Shown: piece by piece, positions 7,811 to 15,673 of the stretch
How positions within the stretch are numbered: the first letter of the stretch is position 1
Layout of the letters: every line of letters starts with the position of its first letter
The notes under the pieces: model-generated
The model's database searches: none
Told to the model about the DNA's origin: nothing
Seen by the model: the letters and a program-made list of their open reading frames with translations, nothing else
Made by a program: the position numbers and the translations under genes
Assembly (NCBI GenBank): GCA_030670165.1
Contig: DAOVCF010000006.1
Coordinates: 1 to 28,946 of the forward strand
DNA length: 28,946 nucleotides
Source: Candidatus Stahliibacteriota bacterium
GTDB lineage: Bacteria > Hydrothermota > Tepidihabitantia > B3-TA06
Direction of reading: 5' to 3'

Positions 7811-9219
7811 TAGAGGTCCTCCTCTGTCACTCTGTCTATCTCTTCGCCCAGCTCCTCTTCCACACGAGCGACGTAACTTTCGAAACGCATGATCGGTTTG
7901 CGGAAAACAAGATCCAACTCGCCCGTGGGACCGTTTCGTTGCTTTGCGATAATTATCTTCGCAGGACTGCCTGGATGCCCCTCCTCCAATTTAGGATTGT
8001 AGAACCCAGGTCTATGTATGAGTAGCACGAGATCAGCATCCTGCTCAATCGCTCCCGACTCTCTGAGGTCGGCGAGCTGGGGCCTTTTATCCTCGCGCAT
8101 CTCAGGCCGACGTGAAAGCTGGGACAAGGCCACTACAGGAGCGTTGATCTCCTTGGCCAGGGCCTTGAGAGATCTACTGATCTCGGTTATCTCCTGTTGC
8201 CGGTTGCGCTGGGCTGCAAAACCGGCTGAGGCATCCATAAGCTGCATGTAATCTACAATCACCATCCCCAGCTCGCCTTCGGCGTGAAGCCTGCGGGCCT
8301 TGGCCTTGAGTTCCAGGATGGAAAGCGAGGGCGTGTCGTCTATGTAGACAGGAAGCTCGTTAAGCACCCCCATTACGTTGGAGAGTCTGGCATAATCCTC
8401 CATGCTCAATCTACCCGAACGCAACTTGGAAAGACTAACCTCCGCCTCCGAGCAAATGATTCGCTCCACCACCATCTCGGTGGTCATCTCAAGGCTAAAT
8501 AGACCAACCTTTGTCCCTTCACGCTTGGACGCCTCCACCGCTATGTTGAGGGCGAGCGAAGATTTGCCCATAGAAGGACGTCCGGCGATAACCACAAGCT
8601 CGCCCCGTTGCAAACCGGAGGTCATGCTGTCAAGGTCAACGAATCCTGTAGGGACCCCGGTGACGTGACGTCCCTCCTGCTTTGCACGGTCGATAGCGCG
8701 CATGGCAGGGACCAGGAGTTCCTTGAGCGCCACGAACCCGCCGCGCAGCTTGGATTCCTTGATCTCGAAGATCAGATTCTCGGCCTTATCCAGCATCTCG
8801 TCCACAGGTTGTCTGGAGTCATATGCATCCTGAACGATCCGGGTGGCAATACCTATAAGTCGGCGCTGAACCCACTTCTCATACACTATGCGGGCGTGCT
8901 CCTCGACATGCGCAGGCGCCACCACGTTCTCGGCAAGGGAGGAGAGATACCCCAGCCCCCCAGCATCGGAAAGCTTCTTTTGCCGCTTGAGTTCCTCGCT
9001 TACGGTTACGAGATCGGCAGTCTCGTTGCGTCCGAAGAGCCCCTGCACTGCCTCGGCTATAAGCCGGTTCTTGCGGTCGTAGAAACACTCGGAGCGAAGG
9101 GTCCCGAACGCCTTGTACATCGCCTCCTGAGAGATAAGCATCGCTGCCAAAACCGCCGCCTCAGCCTCCGCTGCGTGGGGCGGAACGCGCAACCCATCTC
9201 CTGCTGAGGGCTCAGCCAT
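7810..9219 (-). CDS. dnaB: Replicative DNA helicase DnaB
   Basis: Hexameric helicase that unwinds DNA at the replication fork. The 469-aa protein has an N-terminal DnaB domain (about 12-115), a linker, and a RecA-like C-terminal domain with Walker A GRPSMGKS (213-220). Walker B is VDYMQLM, and the DnaB-typical LSQLSR, LRESGAIEQDAD and AKQRNGPTG segments follow. No intein is present. ATG 9219 has AAGGAA just upstream and overlaps coaBC by 8 bp. The placement between coaBC and an Mla transporter, rather than next to rplI, is less usual. Confidence 0.97.
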   Translation of the reverse strand: MAEPSAGDGLRVPPHAAEAEAAVLAAMLISQEAMYKAFGTLRSECFYDRKNRLIAEAVQGLFGRNETADLVTVSEELKRQKKLSDAGGLGYLSSLAENVVAPAHVEEHARIVYEKWVQRRLIGIATRIVQDAYDSRQPVDEMLDKAENLIFEIKESKLRGGFVALKELLVPAMRAIDRAKQEGRHVTGVPTGFVDLDSMTSGLQRGELVVIAGRPSMGKSSLALNIAVEASKREGTKVGLFSLEMTTEMVVERIICSEAEVSLSKLRSGRLSMEDYARLSNVMGVLNELPVYIDDTPSLSILELKAKARRLHAEGELGMVIVDYMQLMDASAGFAAQRNRQQEITEISRSLKALAKEINAPVVALSQLSRRPEMREDKRPQLADLRESGAIEQDADLVLLIHRPGFYNPKLEEGHPGSPAKIIIAKQRNGPTGELDLVFRKPIMRFESYVARVEEELGEEIDRVTEEDL

Positions 9220-10393
9220 GGCTTTCCTTACTCTGCAGTAGTTCGACGGTCACCTCAACCAGCCTTTCCGCCAGCTCTTCCTTGCTCGTGCGTGGAACCT
9301 CGACTCTTTTGCCGTCAGCATAGATAATCACAGCCTGGGTTTTTTCACTACCTATGGCCTCAGCCGGGTTGGCCACTATCGCGTCGAGATTCTTCTGATG
9401 GAGTTTTTCAACCGCTGACTGCTCCCAATCCTCGCCGGTCTCAACCGAGAACCCGATACGAACGGTTGATGAATCTGCAAATGCGGACAGAATGTCTGGG
9501 GTTCTTATAAGGGATAGGGTAAGTTCTGTCTCCTTCAGCTTGTAATCGGCGCTCGCCTTCGGTGCGTAGTCTCCGACCGCTGCCGCCATGAGCAATACGT
9601 CTGTAGAGGGCATAAGGGATGTAAGCTGCGAAAGCATCCGGGCCGCCGAGTTCACCCTGACGATCCGGATCCCACAGAGCAGTGGCACGCTCACCTGGCC
9701 TGCGAGGAGCGTCACCTCGGCTCCCACACGGGCGAAAGCCTGAGCGATCTGGACTCCCATCCTGCCGGATGAGCGGTTGGTAATGACCCTTACCGGATCG
9801 AGCTCCTCCTCTGTGCGACCACAGGTAACCACCACCCGTTTGCCTTTGAGCGCCGGATGCGCCCGCACCGCCCGCTCCGCGGCAAGCACTATCTCCTCGA
9901 TCTCGGCCAATCTTCCCTTACCGACCATCCCGCAGGCAAGTTCGCCCTCGCCGGGTTCCACAAATCCTGCACCGCGCCCCTTAAGTATAGCTATATTCTC
10001 ACGGGTCGCCGGATTCTGCCACATGCCGGCGTTCATGGCCGGTGCAAACATGAGGAGCTTTGGATCTGCTGCCAGAAGAAGGCTTGAAAGCAGATCGTCG
10101 GCCAGACCATGAGCAGCCTTGGCGATGATGTCAGCGGTTGCAGGAGCTATGAGTACAAGACGGGTGCCTTCAAGGAGTGAGATATGTGAAAGCGCTTCGC
10201 GCCGCGCCCACAGGTCATCGTAAACCCCTTCGGTGGTCAGCGACTCAAAGGTAACCCGGCCGATGAAGCGCTGTGCCGCTTCTGTGAGTACCACCGGGAC
10301 CCGGAAACTCCTCCCCCTCAAAGCCCGCAGCACCAAAGGGGCTTTGTACGCGGCTATTGACCCGGTTACTCCAAGGAGAACTCTTTCGTTCAT
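9212..10393 (-). CDS. coaBC: Bifunctional phosphopantothenoylcysteine decarboxylase / phosphopantothenate-cysteine ligase
   Basis: CoaBC performs two successive steps of coenzyme A synthesis: joining cysteine to 4'-phosphopantothenate (CoaB), then FMN-dependent decarboxylation to 4'-phosphopantetheine (CoaC). In the 393-aa protein the CoaC half (about 1-180) shows the active-site His70 (SHISL), PAMN (118-121) and the substrate-flap Cys154. The CoaB half (about 184-393) shows DPVRVITNRSSGRMG and the conserved AIVANPAEAIGS loop. The usual TAGGTREPIDPVR start of CoaB reads VTCGRTEEELDPVR. ATG 10393 overlaps rpoZ by 4 nt (ATGA), and gmk-rpoZ-coaBC is a widespread gene order. Confidence 0.96.
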   Translation of the reverse strand: MNERVLLGVTGSIAAYKAPLVLRALRGRSFRVPVVLTEAAQRFIGRVTFESLTTEGVYDDLWARREALSHISLLEGTRLVLIAPATADIIAKAAHGLADDLLSSLLLAADPKLLMFAPAMNAGMWQNPATRENIAILKGRGAGFVEPGEGELACGMVGKGRLAEIEEIVLAAERAVRAHPALKGKRVVVTCGRTEEELDPVRVITNRSSGRMGVQIAQAFARVGAEVTLLAGQVSVPLLCGIRIVRVNSAARMLSQLTSLMPSTDVLLMAAAVGDYAPKASADYKLKETELTLSLIRTPDILSAFADSSTVRIGFSVETGEDWEQSAVEKLHQKNLDAIVANPAEAIGSEKTQAVIIYADGKRVEVPRTSKEELAERLVEVTVELLQSKESHG

Positions 10394-10581
10394 TCTTGCT
10401 TCTCTTCAGCCTCTCCACGCAGGGTGCGTGCCAGCCCCAAGCTATAGGGGTTTTCTACCACATCAATCCGTCCCTCTGCCACCTCCTCGATCAGGCGGCG
10501 TGCTTCCCTTGAGGCCATCGCCAGGAAGCGATACTTGTTTTCATAACGTTCCCAGATCTTCTCAAGAGAGATTTCTTGCAT
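10390..10581 (-). CDS. rpoZ: RNA polymerase omega subunit
   Basis: Omega is a small subunit that helps assemble the beta-prime subunit. The 63-aa product has the RpoZ pattern: KYRFLAMASREARRLIEE, then an ENPYSLGLARTL segment matching the NP-x-x-x-AL-x-E region. It is near the short end of the family. The ATG at 10581 is preferred over a TTG at 10584, because GGAGG lies 4 nt before the ATG but only 1-2 nt before the TTG. The position between gmk and coaBC supports the assignment. Confidence 0.88.
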   Translation of the reverse strand: MQEISLEKIWERYENKYRFLAMASREARRLIEEVAEGRIDVVENPYSLGLARTLRGEAEEKQE

Positions 10582-11186
10582 CAATCCTCCGTCAGTTTAA
10601 TCTTTTTCGCTCGCGCAATGCGAGCGCGTTCCGCATCAAGGATAGCCCGAAGCAACCACAGGCTTGCAGAAAGCGAATCGTTCACCACCGCGTAATCGAA
10701 CTCCCCTGCCAGCTCGATCTCGGCCTCGGCCCGCGCAAGGCGCGCCTCGATCGTCTCGCGATCGTCCCGCCCCCTCGCGGTGAGCCTGCGGCGCAGCTCG
10801 GAAAGGCTGGGCGGCAGCAAAAAGACGGTCACGCTCTCAGGGTAAAGCCTCTTGAGATGAAGCGCTCCCTTAATGTCCGTATCCAACATCACGTCAAACC
10901 CTTGCGAGAGCAGTTCCTCAACCTGGACTTTAGGGGTACCGTAGCGATAACCGTAAACCTCCTCCCATTCAAGCAGGTCATCCTCTTCGATAAGACGGTT
11001 GAACTCGGAATCGTTTACGAAATGGTAGGCCTTGCCGTCTTCTTCATTGCCGCGCCTCGGCCGCGTGGTCGCCGAAACCGAGTAGCGAACCTTGTCATCG
11101 CGCCGCACAAGCGAGCGACACAGGGTTGTTTTCCCCGCGCCTGAGGGAGCCGAAAGTATAAACAAAAATGGATCCCTACTCAACAT
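10581..11186 (-). CDS. gmk: Guanylate kinase
   Basis: Phosphorylates GMP to GDP with ATP. The 201-aa protein has the P-loop APSGAGKT (13-20), the GMP-binding region YSVSATTRPRRGNEEDGKAY (about 35-54), and EVYGYRYGT (the E-x-x-G-x-x-YGT motif). The length is typical. ATG 11186 overlaps the end of yicC by 11 bp. The ribosome-binding site is weak, which suggests coupling to yicC. The yicC-gmk-rpoZ-coaBC order is conserved across many bacteria. Confidence 0.97.
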   Translation of the reverse strand: MLSRDPFLFILSAPSGAGKTTLCRSLVRRDDKVRYSVSATTRPRRGNEEDGKAYHFVNDSEFNRLIEEDDLLEWEEVYGYRYGTPKVQVEELLSQGFDVMLDTDIKGALHLKRLYPESVTVFLLPPSLSELRRRLTARGRDDRETIEARLARAEAEIELAGEFDYAVVNDSLSASLWLLRAILDAERARIARAKKIKLTED

Positions 11187-12048
11187 TCTGAACCTGCTCC
11201 CTTATCTTCTCCACCTCTTCTTTTATAGATATTACAAAGTGGGTAATCGCGGTATCGTTCGCCTTTGATCCGATGGTGTTGGTCTCCTTCATCATTTCCT
11301 GAGTGATGAAGTTCAGCCTTCGGCCGTTGGATTTAGGCTCGTCCAGTGTTTCCCTGAAAAGTTTGATGTGATTGGAAAGCCTCACGCACTCCTCGTGGAT
11401 ATCGAATCGCTCCGAGAAGTAAAGAACTTCCTGCAACAACCGGTTGCGGTCGGGCTCAATCTTCATCTCCTCTAAAAGCTCCAGAAGCTTTCTGCGTTTC
11501 TCTTTGATTCGGCCTGGGATCCTGCGCTTGATAGCACTCAGATTGCCGTTGATGACTTTAAGGCGTCCTCTTAGATCCTTCTCAAGGTTCCTTCCTTCGG
11601 CGCGGCGCATCCTTATTAAATCCTTAACCGCACGAGCAACCAAGCGCTTCGTGTATTCCCAGAGCTTAGCCGTCTCTACATCACGAGGCTCTTCCTTGAT
11701 AAGACCTGGAATTCGGAAGAGCAGCTCAGGGGTTATTTCTTCAGATACAGACACCCGCTTTCGCAATTCCTTTAGAAGACGCAGGAAATCGTCAAGCACT
11801 GCCGGGGTAAGAACCAGCTGCTTGCCGTTGGACTCTTCAAGGTGGACGGTAACACTTACCGACCCGCGGTTTAAGTTCTCTTTTATCACCTGTTTGATCT
11901 TTTCCTCGTAACCCGCCAGCTGATCAGGCAGCTTAACGCTTACCTCAAGGTAACGGTGGTTGAGCGAATGCACCTCCACGGTCAGGCACAGACCTTCAGG
12001 TTTGATAAGAGCAACGGCCCTTCCTTGTCCTGTCATACTGTTGACCAT
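11176..12048 (-). CDS. yicC: YicC/YloC family endoribonuclease
   Basis: Members of this family are reported to be endoribonucleases acting on RNA. The 290-aa product begins NSMTGQGRA, the family hallmark, and covers both the YicC N-terminal domain (about 1-155) and the C-terminal DUF1732 domain. The C-terminal domain includes NRLLQEVLYFSERFDIHEEC, RRLNFITQEMMKETNTIGSK and the final EEVEKIREQVQNVE. The ATG at 12048 is chosen, with AAGGAG 7 nt upstream. A GTG one codon earlier (12051) is equally possible and would overlap dtd by 4 nt. The position directly before gmk is the usual one. Confidence 0.93.
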   Translation of the reverse strand: MVNSMTGQGRAVALIKPEGLCLTVEVHSLNHRYLEVSVKLPDQLAGYEEKIKQVIKENLNRGSVSVTVHLEESNGKQLVLTPAVLDDFLRLLKELRKRVSVSEEITPELLFRIPGLIKEEPRDVETAKLWEYTKRLVARAVKDLIRMRRAEGRNLEKDLRGRLKVINGNLSAIKRRIPGRIKEKRRKLLELLEEMKIEPDRNRLLQEVLYFSERFDIHEECVRLSNHIKLFRETLDEPKSNGRRLNFITQEMMKETNTIGSKANDTAITHFVISIKEEVEKIREQVQNVE

Positions 12049-12491
12049 CACAGGGCTCCTTCGAATACGAACGTTACAGGGCCATCATTGACTAATTCAA
12101 CCTCCATGTGCGCACCAAAAATACCTTCCTCTACGTTGACGCCTGAAGAACGCAAGGTATCTGCGAAAAGCGAGACAAGCTCCCTTGCTTCATCAGGACA
12201 CATGGCCGGATCGAAAGAGGGCCGCAGACCCTTTGCAAGATTGGCAGCAAGGGTAAACTGAGACACAACCAGAATGCTCCCGCCGACATCTTTAAGTGAA
12301 AGATTCATCTTGCCGTTCTCGTCCTCAAAGAAACGGTATCGTGGAAGTCGCTCGGCGAGGCGGACGATCTGTGCCTTGCTATCCCCTTTCTCCACTCCAA
12401 GTAGAACCAAGAAACCCTTCGAGATAGAGGCCTTTTGGTTTCCATCTACGCTGACCGTTGCCCGGCTTACGCGCTGAACTACCGCCCTCAC
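12048..12491 (-). CDS. dtd: D-aminoacyl-tRNA deacylase
   Basis: DTD removes D-amino acids (and glycine mischarged on tRNA-Ala) from tRNA, a chiral proofreading step. The 147-aa product opens MRAVVQRVSRATVSVDG and carries the two active-site motifs, SQFTL (77-81) and NDGPVT (136-141, containing the Gly-cisPro element). The length matches the family. It starts at a GTG (12491) overlapping the preceding stop as GTGA, with AAGGA 6-7 nt upstream. Confidence 0.96.
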   Translation of the reverse strand: MRAVVQRVSRATVSVDGNQKASISKGFLVLLGVEKGDSKAQIVRLAERLPRYRFFEDENGKMNLSLKDVGGSILVVSQFTLAANLAKGLRPSFDPAMCPDEARELVSLFADTLRSSGVNVEEGIFGAHMEVELVNDGPVTFVFEGAL

Positions 12492-13174
12492 TCCTCTTCC
12501 TTCTCAAGAAGAAACAACAACTTGTGCCCGAAAGCCTCGGCAGCACGAGGACCGGATGCGGTAACTATTTTACCTGAACATACCACGTCCTCTTTTACGT
12601 AATGTGCCCCGGCTGCCTCGAGCTCGGATGAAACCGAGGAAAAACAGGTGGCATCTACGTCCTTAAGCAGACCCGCTCTAGCAAACACCACGGGCGCAAG
12701 ACATATAGCACCCAGAACCTTATCGGCCTCTCTGAACTCGCGTGCCAGACGAGCAAGGGTCGTGTCCGCCCAGAGGTTTTTGGCACCCGCCCCGCCGACG
12801 ATCACCAGCGCCTCATATTCATCACTCCGGGCTTCGGATATACGAAGATCCGGCTTCACCTTGGCACCCAGCATACCCTTCGCAACGCTGGTATCGGTTG
12901 ATGCTATTACGCCGGCAAATCCACCTTCTTCCAGAATCTTCTTGAGGGTGGTAAGTTCCTCGTCTCGAAATCCCTGGTGGGCGATCACAAAAAGGACCTT
13001 GGATCGAGATTCAGGAAGGCTCACCGATTCGGTCTCACTCGCAGATGGTTTAGAGCCGCAGGCCAAAGCCACCAACACTAAGACCGGCAACAATCTACGC
13101 ATGAGCTTATCTCCGACCTTATGCAACCCCTCGTTACACTGACCTGCCACAACCTTACAGGTAACCTTCTTCAT
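12488..13174 (-). CDS. DJ-1/PfpI family protein with a lipoprotein-like signal
   Basis: DJ-1/PfpI folds include proteases, glyoxalases, chaperones and redox sensors, so the role here is open. The domain (about 58-225) has the nucleophile-elbow cysteine in GAICLAPVV and a conserved acidic residue in GFRDEELTTL. A hydrophobic stretch ending VALACGSK, at about residues 26-42, looks like a lipoprotein signal followed by a Ser/Glu-rich linker. The start is ambiguous. ATG 13174 has a strong AGGAGG 4-5 nt upstream and lies 8 bp after archease, giving 228 aa with a 24-residue pre-extension. ATG 13102 would begin MRRLLPVL, a normal signal peptide, with GGAG 8 nt upstream. The protein is probably envelope-located, unlike most cytoplasmic DJ-1 proteins. 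Confidence 0.82.
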   Translation of the reverse strand: MKKVTCKVVAGQCNEGLHKVGDKLMRRLLPVLVLVALACGSKPSASETESVSLPESRSKVLFVIAHQGFRDEELTTLKKILEEGGFAGVIASTDTSVAKGMLGAKVKPDLRISEARSDEYEALVIVGGAGAKNLWADTTLARLAREFREADKVLGAICLAPVVFARAGLLKDVDATCFSSVSSELEAAGAHYVKEDVVCSGKIVTASGPRAAEAFGHKLLFLLEKEEE

Positions 13175-13182
13175 ACGTCCTC

Positions 13183-13617
13183 CTACACGTCAAAGACTAC
13201 GCGTGCCCGCCAAAGATCCCCCTCTTTCCCATAGAGGAAATCCTGGTAGGTCACTGTCTTAACCTCGTGAAGTAGCCTATGGCGAACATCATCCAGCTTC
13301 TCGCCACAAACCACCGTCTCAGCAATATATTCACCCTCCTCTTCAGCAAGCCTCTTTACTTTCGCCCGTCTCACCAAGAATCCCTTTGTGAGATTCAGAT
13401 ACAACAGTTCACGCAGCCAGTTGAGGAAACGCTCCTCACAGCTTTCCGCCCTAATACGCAAGTTGCGCTCCTTTACGCACCTTACGTCTTCTAACTCGAC
13501 TATCTGTGCAAGCAACGCTTCTGCTGCGTTGGCAAAAAGCTCCTCCTCGCTTGCTCCGCGGATAAGGATCTCCAGGTCGCTTGTATGTTCAAGCGTCTCC
13601 CAAGCTAACTCGTTCAC
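13183..13617 (-). CDS. Archease family protein
   Basis: Archease activates the RtcB RNA ligase and helps its guanylylation and turnover. The 144-aa product shows the family pattern: LEHTSDLEILIRG at the N-terminus (His11, Asp14), FANAAEALL, an FLNWLRELLY helix, and the C-terminal HEVKTVTYQDF and RARVVFDV segments. The usual KAVTYH reads KTVTYQ. It starts at a GTG (13617) that overlaps the previous stop as GTGA. No rtcB is visible in this window. Confidence 0.9.
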   Translation of the reverse strand: MNELAWETLEHTSDLEILIRGASEEELFANAAEALLAQIVELEDVRCVKERNLRIRAESCEERFLNWLRELLYLNLTKGFLVRRAKVKRLAEEEGEYIAETVVCGEKLDDVRHRLLHEVKTVTYQDFLYGKEGDLWRARVVFDV

Positions 13618-14378
13618 ACCTTAAGCGGGGTAGGAAAAAGCACCCGATGCTGTTCTGTGTTTATGAGTGCGTAGCGGCCTCGGAACATGGGACCCGGATT
13701 AACTACAACCGTGGGACCTATACTGTCCTGTCCGGGCGTACCGTGAGCGTGACCGCAGAAGCAGAACGCAGGTTGATGCTTCTCTATCACCTCGTTTATT
13801 ACCTTTGCTCCCACGTGATCGTTTACAGCGGGATCAAGGTCAACCATTGAGATGGGAGGGGTATGAACAAGTAAGATGGTTCGAGCAGGATCGCGGTCGA
13901 ATCCGGAAGACAAACGCTTCTTAAAGGCACGCTCCTTGGAACAGTAGAACTCGTAATCCGTATCCACGGGTCCAACGACTCCACCCCAACCAATAAAGGT
14001 GTAGCCCGCCATCTCGAAGGGCTTCTCTTGAACGTTATGCGCGTTGGTAAAACCCTTCACCGTTTCATTAAGCCGGGCGGTTGGGGCATCCAGGTGCCCC
14101 GGAACGAACACAATCGGCACCCCGAATCCTGTAAGATTGATAAAGAACTCGCGGTAGACCAGCTCATCTATAACCCCGTCCTGTTCCGATTCCGCCTGGG
14201 GCTTACGCGGGGCTTTACCGGTTGAGCGAACCTTTTGCCATTCGGCTTCGCGTTCCGCTGAATCTAAGATATCACCGGCAAAAACAATCAGGTCTAAACG
14301 TTGATCCTCCAGTGCCTCCTCAAGAAGAGGCCATACGCGATTTCCTCCATGATAGTCCGCAAACAGAGCGATTTTCAT
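13614..14378 (-). CDS. Calcineurin-like metallophosphoesterase with variant active-site motif
   Basis: Predicted 254-aa metal-dependent phosphoesterase; the substrate cannot be inferred. Motifs in order: D8-x-H10 (ADYHGG), G35-D36, G94-H-L-D97, H172 (VHTPP) and GHAH (209-212). The third motif is normally GNH[D/E]. Here the metal-bridging Asn position is His and the following His is Leu, so activity or metal binding may be altered. The ATG at 14378 begins MKIALFADYH, where the domain should start, and has no Shine-Dalgarno. A TTG at 14414 is open in frame but coincides with the -35 box. This is the first gene of the 14-gene minus-strand operon. Confidence 0.85.
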   Translation of the reverse strand: MKIALFADYHGGNRVWPLLEEALEDQRLDLIVFAGDILDSAEREAEWQKVRSTGKAPRKPQAESEQDGVIDELVYREFFINLTGFGVPIVFVPGHLDAPTARLNETVKGFTNAHNVQEKPFEMAGYTFIGWGGVVGPVDTDYEFYCSKERAFKKRLSSGFDRDPARTILLVHTPPISMVDLDPAVNDHVGAKVINEVIEKHQPAFCFCGHAHGTPGQDSIGPTVVVNPGPMFRGRYALINTEQHRVLFPTPLKV

Positions 14379-14386
14379 ATCAGAGA

Positions 14387-14414
14387 AGCTTAATCGGGAA
14401 TCGGGAATTGTCAA
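14387..14414 (-). promoter_or_regulatory. Promoter of the 14-gene minus-strand operon
   Basis: Read on the minus strand: TTGACA (14414-14409), 16-bp spacer, TAAGCT (14392-14387), then 8 nt to the ATG at 14378. The -10 fits only TANNNT. Transcription would start about 2 nt before the ATG, so the mRNA would be nearly leaderless, in keeping with the missing Shine-Dalgarno. Confidence 0.5.
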
Positions 14415-14427
14415 GATAACTGGTCAC

Positions 14428-14455
14428 TTGACTCTACCCCATAGAGGTGTAGGAT
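14428..14455 (+). promoter_or_regulatory. Promoter of the aminotransferase gene, predicted leaderless
   Basis: TTGACT (14428-14433), 16-bp spacer, TAGGAT (14450-14455), then 5 nt and the ATG at 14461. It is back to back with the divergent operon promoter, with 13 bp between the two -35 boxes. No Shine-Dalgarno is present. Confidence 0.6.
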
Positions 14456-14460
14456 TGCGT

Positions 14461-15579
14461 ATGGATATCCCGCGGCTCTTTCCCCGCACCAGTGACATCA
14501 TCTACTTCAACCACGCATCCAGCTCCCCCTTACCCCTGCCTGCACGCGAGAGGATGAAAACGCTCATAGATGAGCTGGCTTCTGGCGACAGGCCTTGGAA
14601 CTTCTGGAGCACCGAGCTTTCCGAGTTCCGCAGCCAGTCGGCTGGACTTCTGGGAGCGCAGCCTGGAGAAATCGGCTTCATCCCCAATACATCTACCGGA
14701 CTCCTAATCGCTCTTTATTCTATTCCTTGGCAGAAGAATGACAACATCGTTTGCATGAAGGACGGCTTTCCTGCAAACATCGTACCGTGGATGCATAATC
14801 TGCCACAGATAGGGAAACGTCAGATAGAGATTAAAGGCGACAGACCGCTTGAGGACAGAATTCTGGATGCAGTAAACGAACACACCCGTGCCATGGTCAT
14901 AGACTGGGTGGATTTCTTTACCGGCTATAGAATCGACCTTAAAAGAATCGGTGATTTCTGCAACGCTAGAGGCATCTTTCTAGTCGTGGATGGGATACAA
15001 GGCTGTGGTGCGCTTGAACTCGATCTTTCAAAGGTCCACGTGGACTTCTTTGCGGCCGGTTCGGCCAAGTGGCTGTTGGGCCCGGTAGGGACGGGAATCC
15101 TTTATATAAACAAGAAAACCATGCGACGTTTGAAGCCAGCATTTGCGGGATGGATGAGCCTTTCCTGGAAGGAGTTCAACATCTTCGATCCCCTGCCTCC
15201 TATCAAACAGGGAGCGGGTCGGTTCGAGCCCGGCTCCTATCCTGGGGTGCCTCTCGTAGGTTTCGTTGAGAACCTGAAGATCCTGAACTCGGTAGGGATA
15301 GCAAAGATTAACGAGATGATCTTCCAGACTCACAGATTTCTGTTGCAGGGTCTAAAGCAATTGGATGCGGAGATTATTTCGCCAGAAAACGAGGATCACG
15401 CCTCAGGCATACTCACATTCCGTATCCCTGACAAGGATTCAAAAGCGCTGTTCGAGGAACTGAGTGATGCCCGCATAATCGTCTCTCTTCGAAAAGGTAC
15501 CATCCGGCTCTCCCCACACTTCTACAACACCCCGGATGAGGCCTCACGGGTATTGGCTGTGATCGGGAGGGGGTGTTAA
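14461..15579 (+). CDS. Class V aminotransferase family PLP enzyme
   Basis: The 372-aa protein is a fold-type I PLP enzyme of the class V group (cysteine desulfurases, isopenicillin-N epimerase-like, kynureninase-like). The opening IIYFNHASSSPLP, the DGIQGCGALELDL stretch with cofactor-contacting Asp177, and the PLP lysine K203 in AGSAKWLLGP are clear. The C-terminal loop that carries the catalytic Cys in SufS/CsdA (around RTGHHC) reads VSLRKGTIRLSPHFYNT, without Cys. Cysteine desulfurase activity is therefore unlikely and the substrate is unknown. The start at ATG 14461 follows from the promoter and the domain start. A TTG at 14428 lies inside the -35 box. It appears monocistronic: the next gene has its own promoter. 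Confidence 0.88.
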   Translation: MDIPRLFPRTSDIIYFNHASSSPLPLPARERMKTLIDELASGDRPWNFWSTELSEFRSQSAGLLGAQPGEIGFIPNTSTGLLIALYSIPWQKNDNIVCMKDGFPANIVPWMHNLPQIGKRQIEIKGDRPLEDRILDAVNEHTRAMVIDWVDFFTGYRIDLKRIGDFCNARGIFLVVDGIQGCGALELDLSKVHVDFFAAGSAKWLLGPVGTGILYINKKTMRRLKPAFAGWMSLSWKEFNIFDPLPPIKQGAGRFEPGSYPGVPLVGFVENLKILNSVGIAKINEMIFQTHRFLLQGLKQLDAEIISPENEDHASGILTFRIPDKDSKALFEELSDARIIVSLRKGTIRLSPHFYNTPDEASRVLAVIGRGC

Positions 15580-15628
15580 ATCTTGATCTTACGCATCTTA
15601 CAAAAAGAAAGAAAGAGGCAATATTTAC

Positions 15629-15656
15629 TTGACATTCCGAGTTTAATCCGTATCCT
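15629..15656 (+). promoter_or_regulatory. Promoter of buk-ptb-fabH
   Basis: TTGACA (15629-15634), 16-bp spacer, TATCCT (15651-15656). The predicted start near 15663 falls on the AAGGAGG ribosome-binding site (15662-15668), giving a leader of only about 11 nt before the GTG at 15674. Confidence 0.65.
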
Positions 15657-15673
15657 CAGCGAAGGAGGAACAT

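Noticed and set aside
8608..9207. Open frame of 199 codons on the plus strand
   Set aside because: Antisense shadow of dnaB, with no ribosome-binding site and no recognisable family.
10233..11144. Open frame of 303 codons on the plus strand
   Set aside because: It runs antisense across coaBC, rpoZ and gmk, three well-identified genes. Its composition (Arg, Pro, Ser-rich) is typical of a shadow frame.
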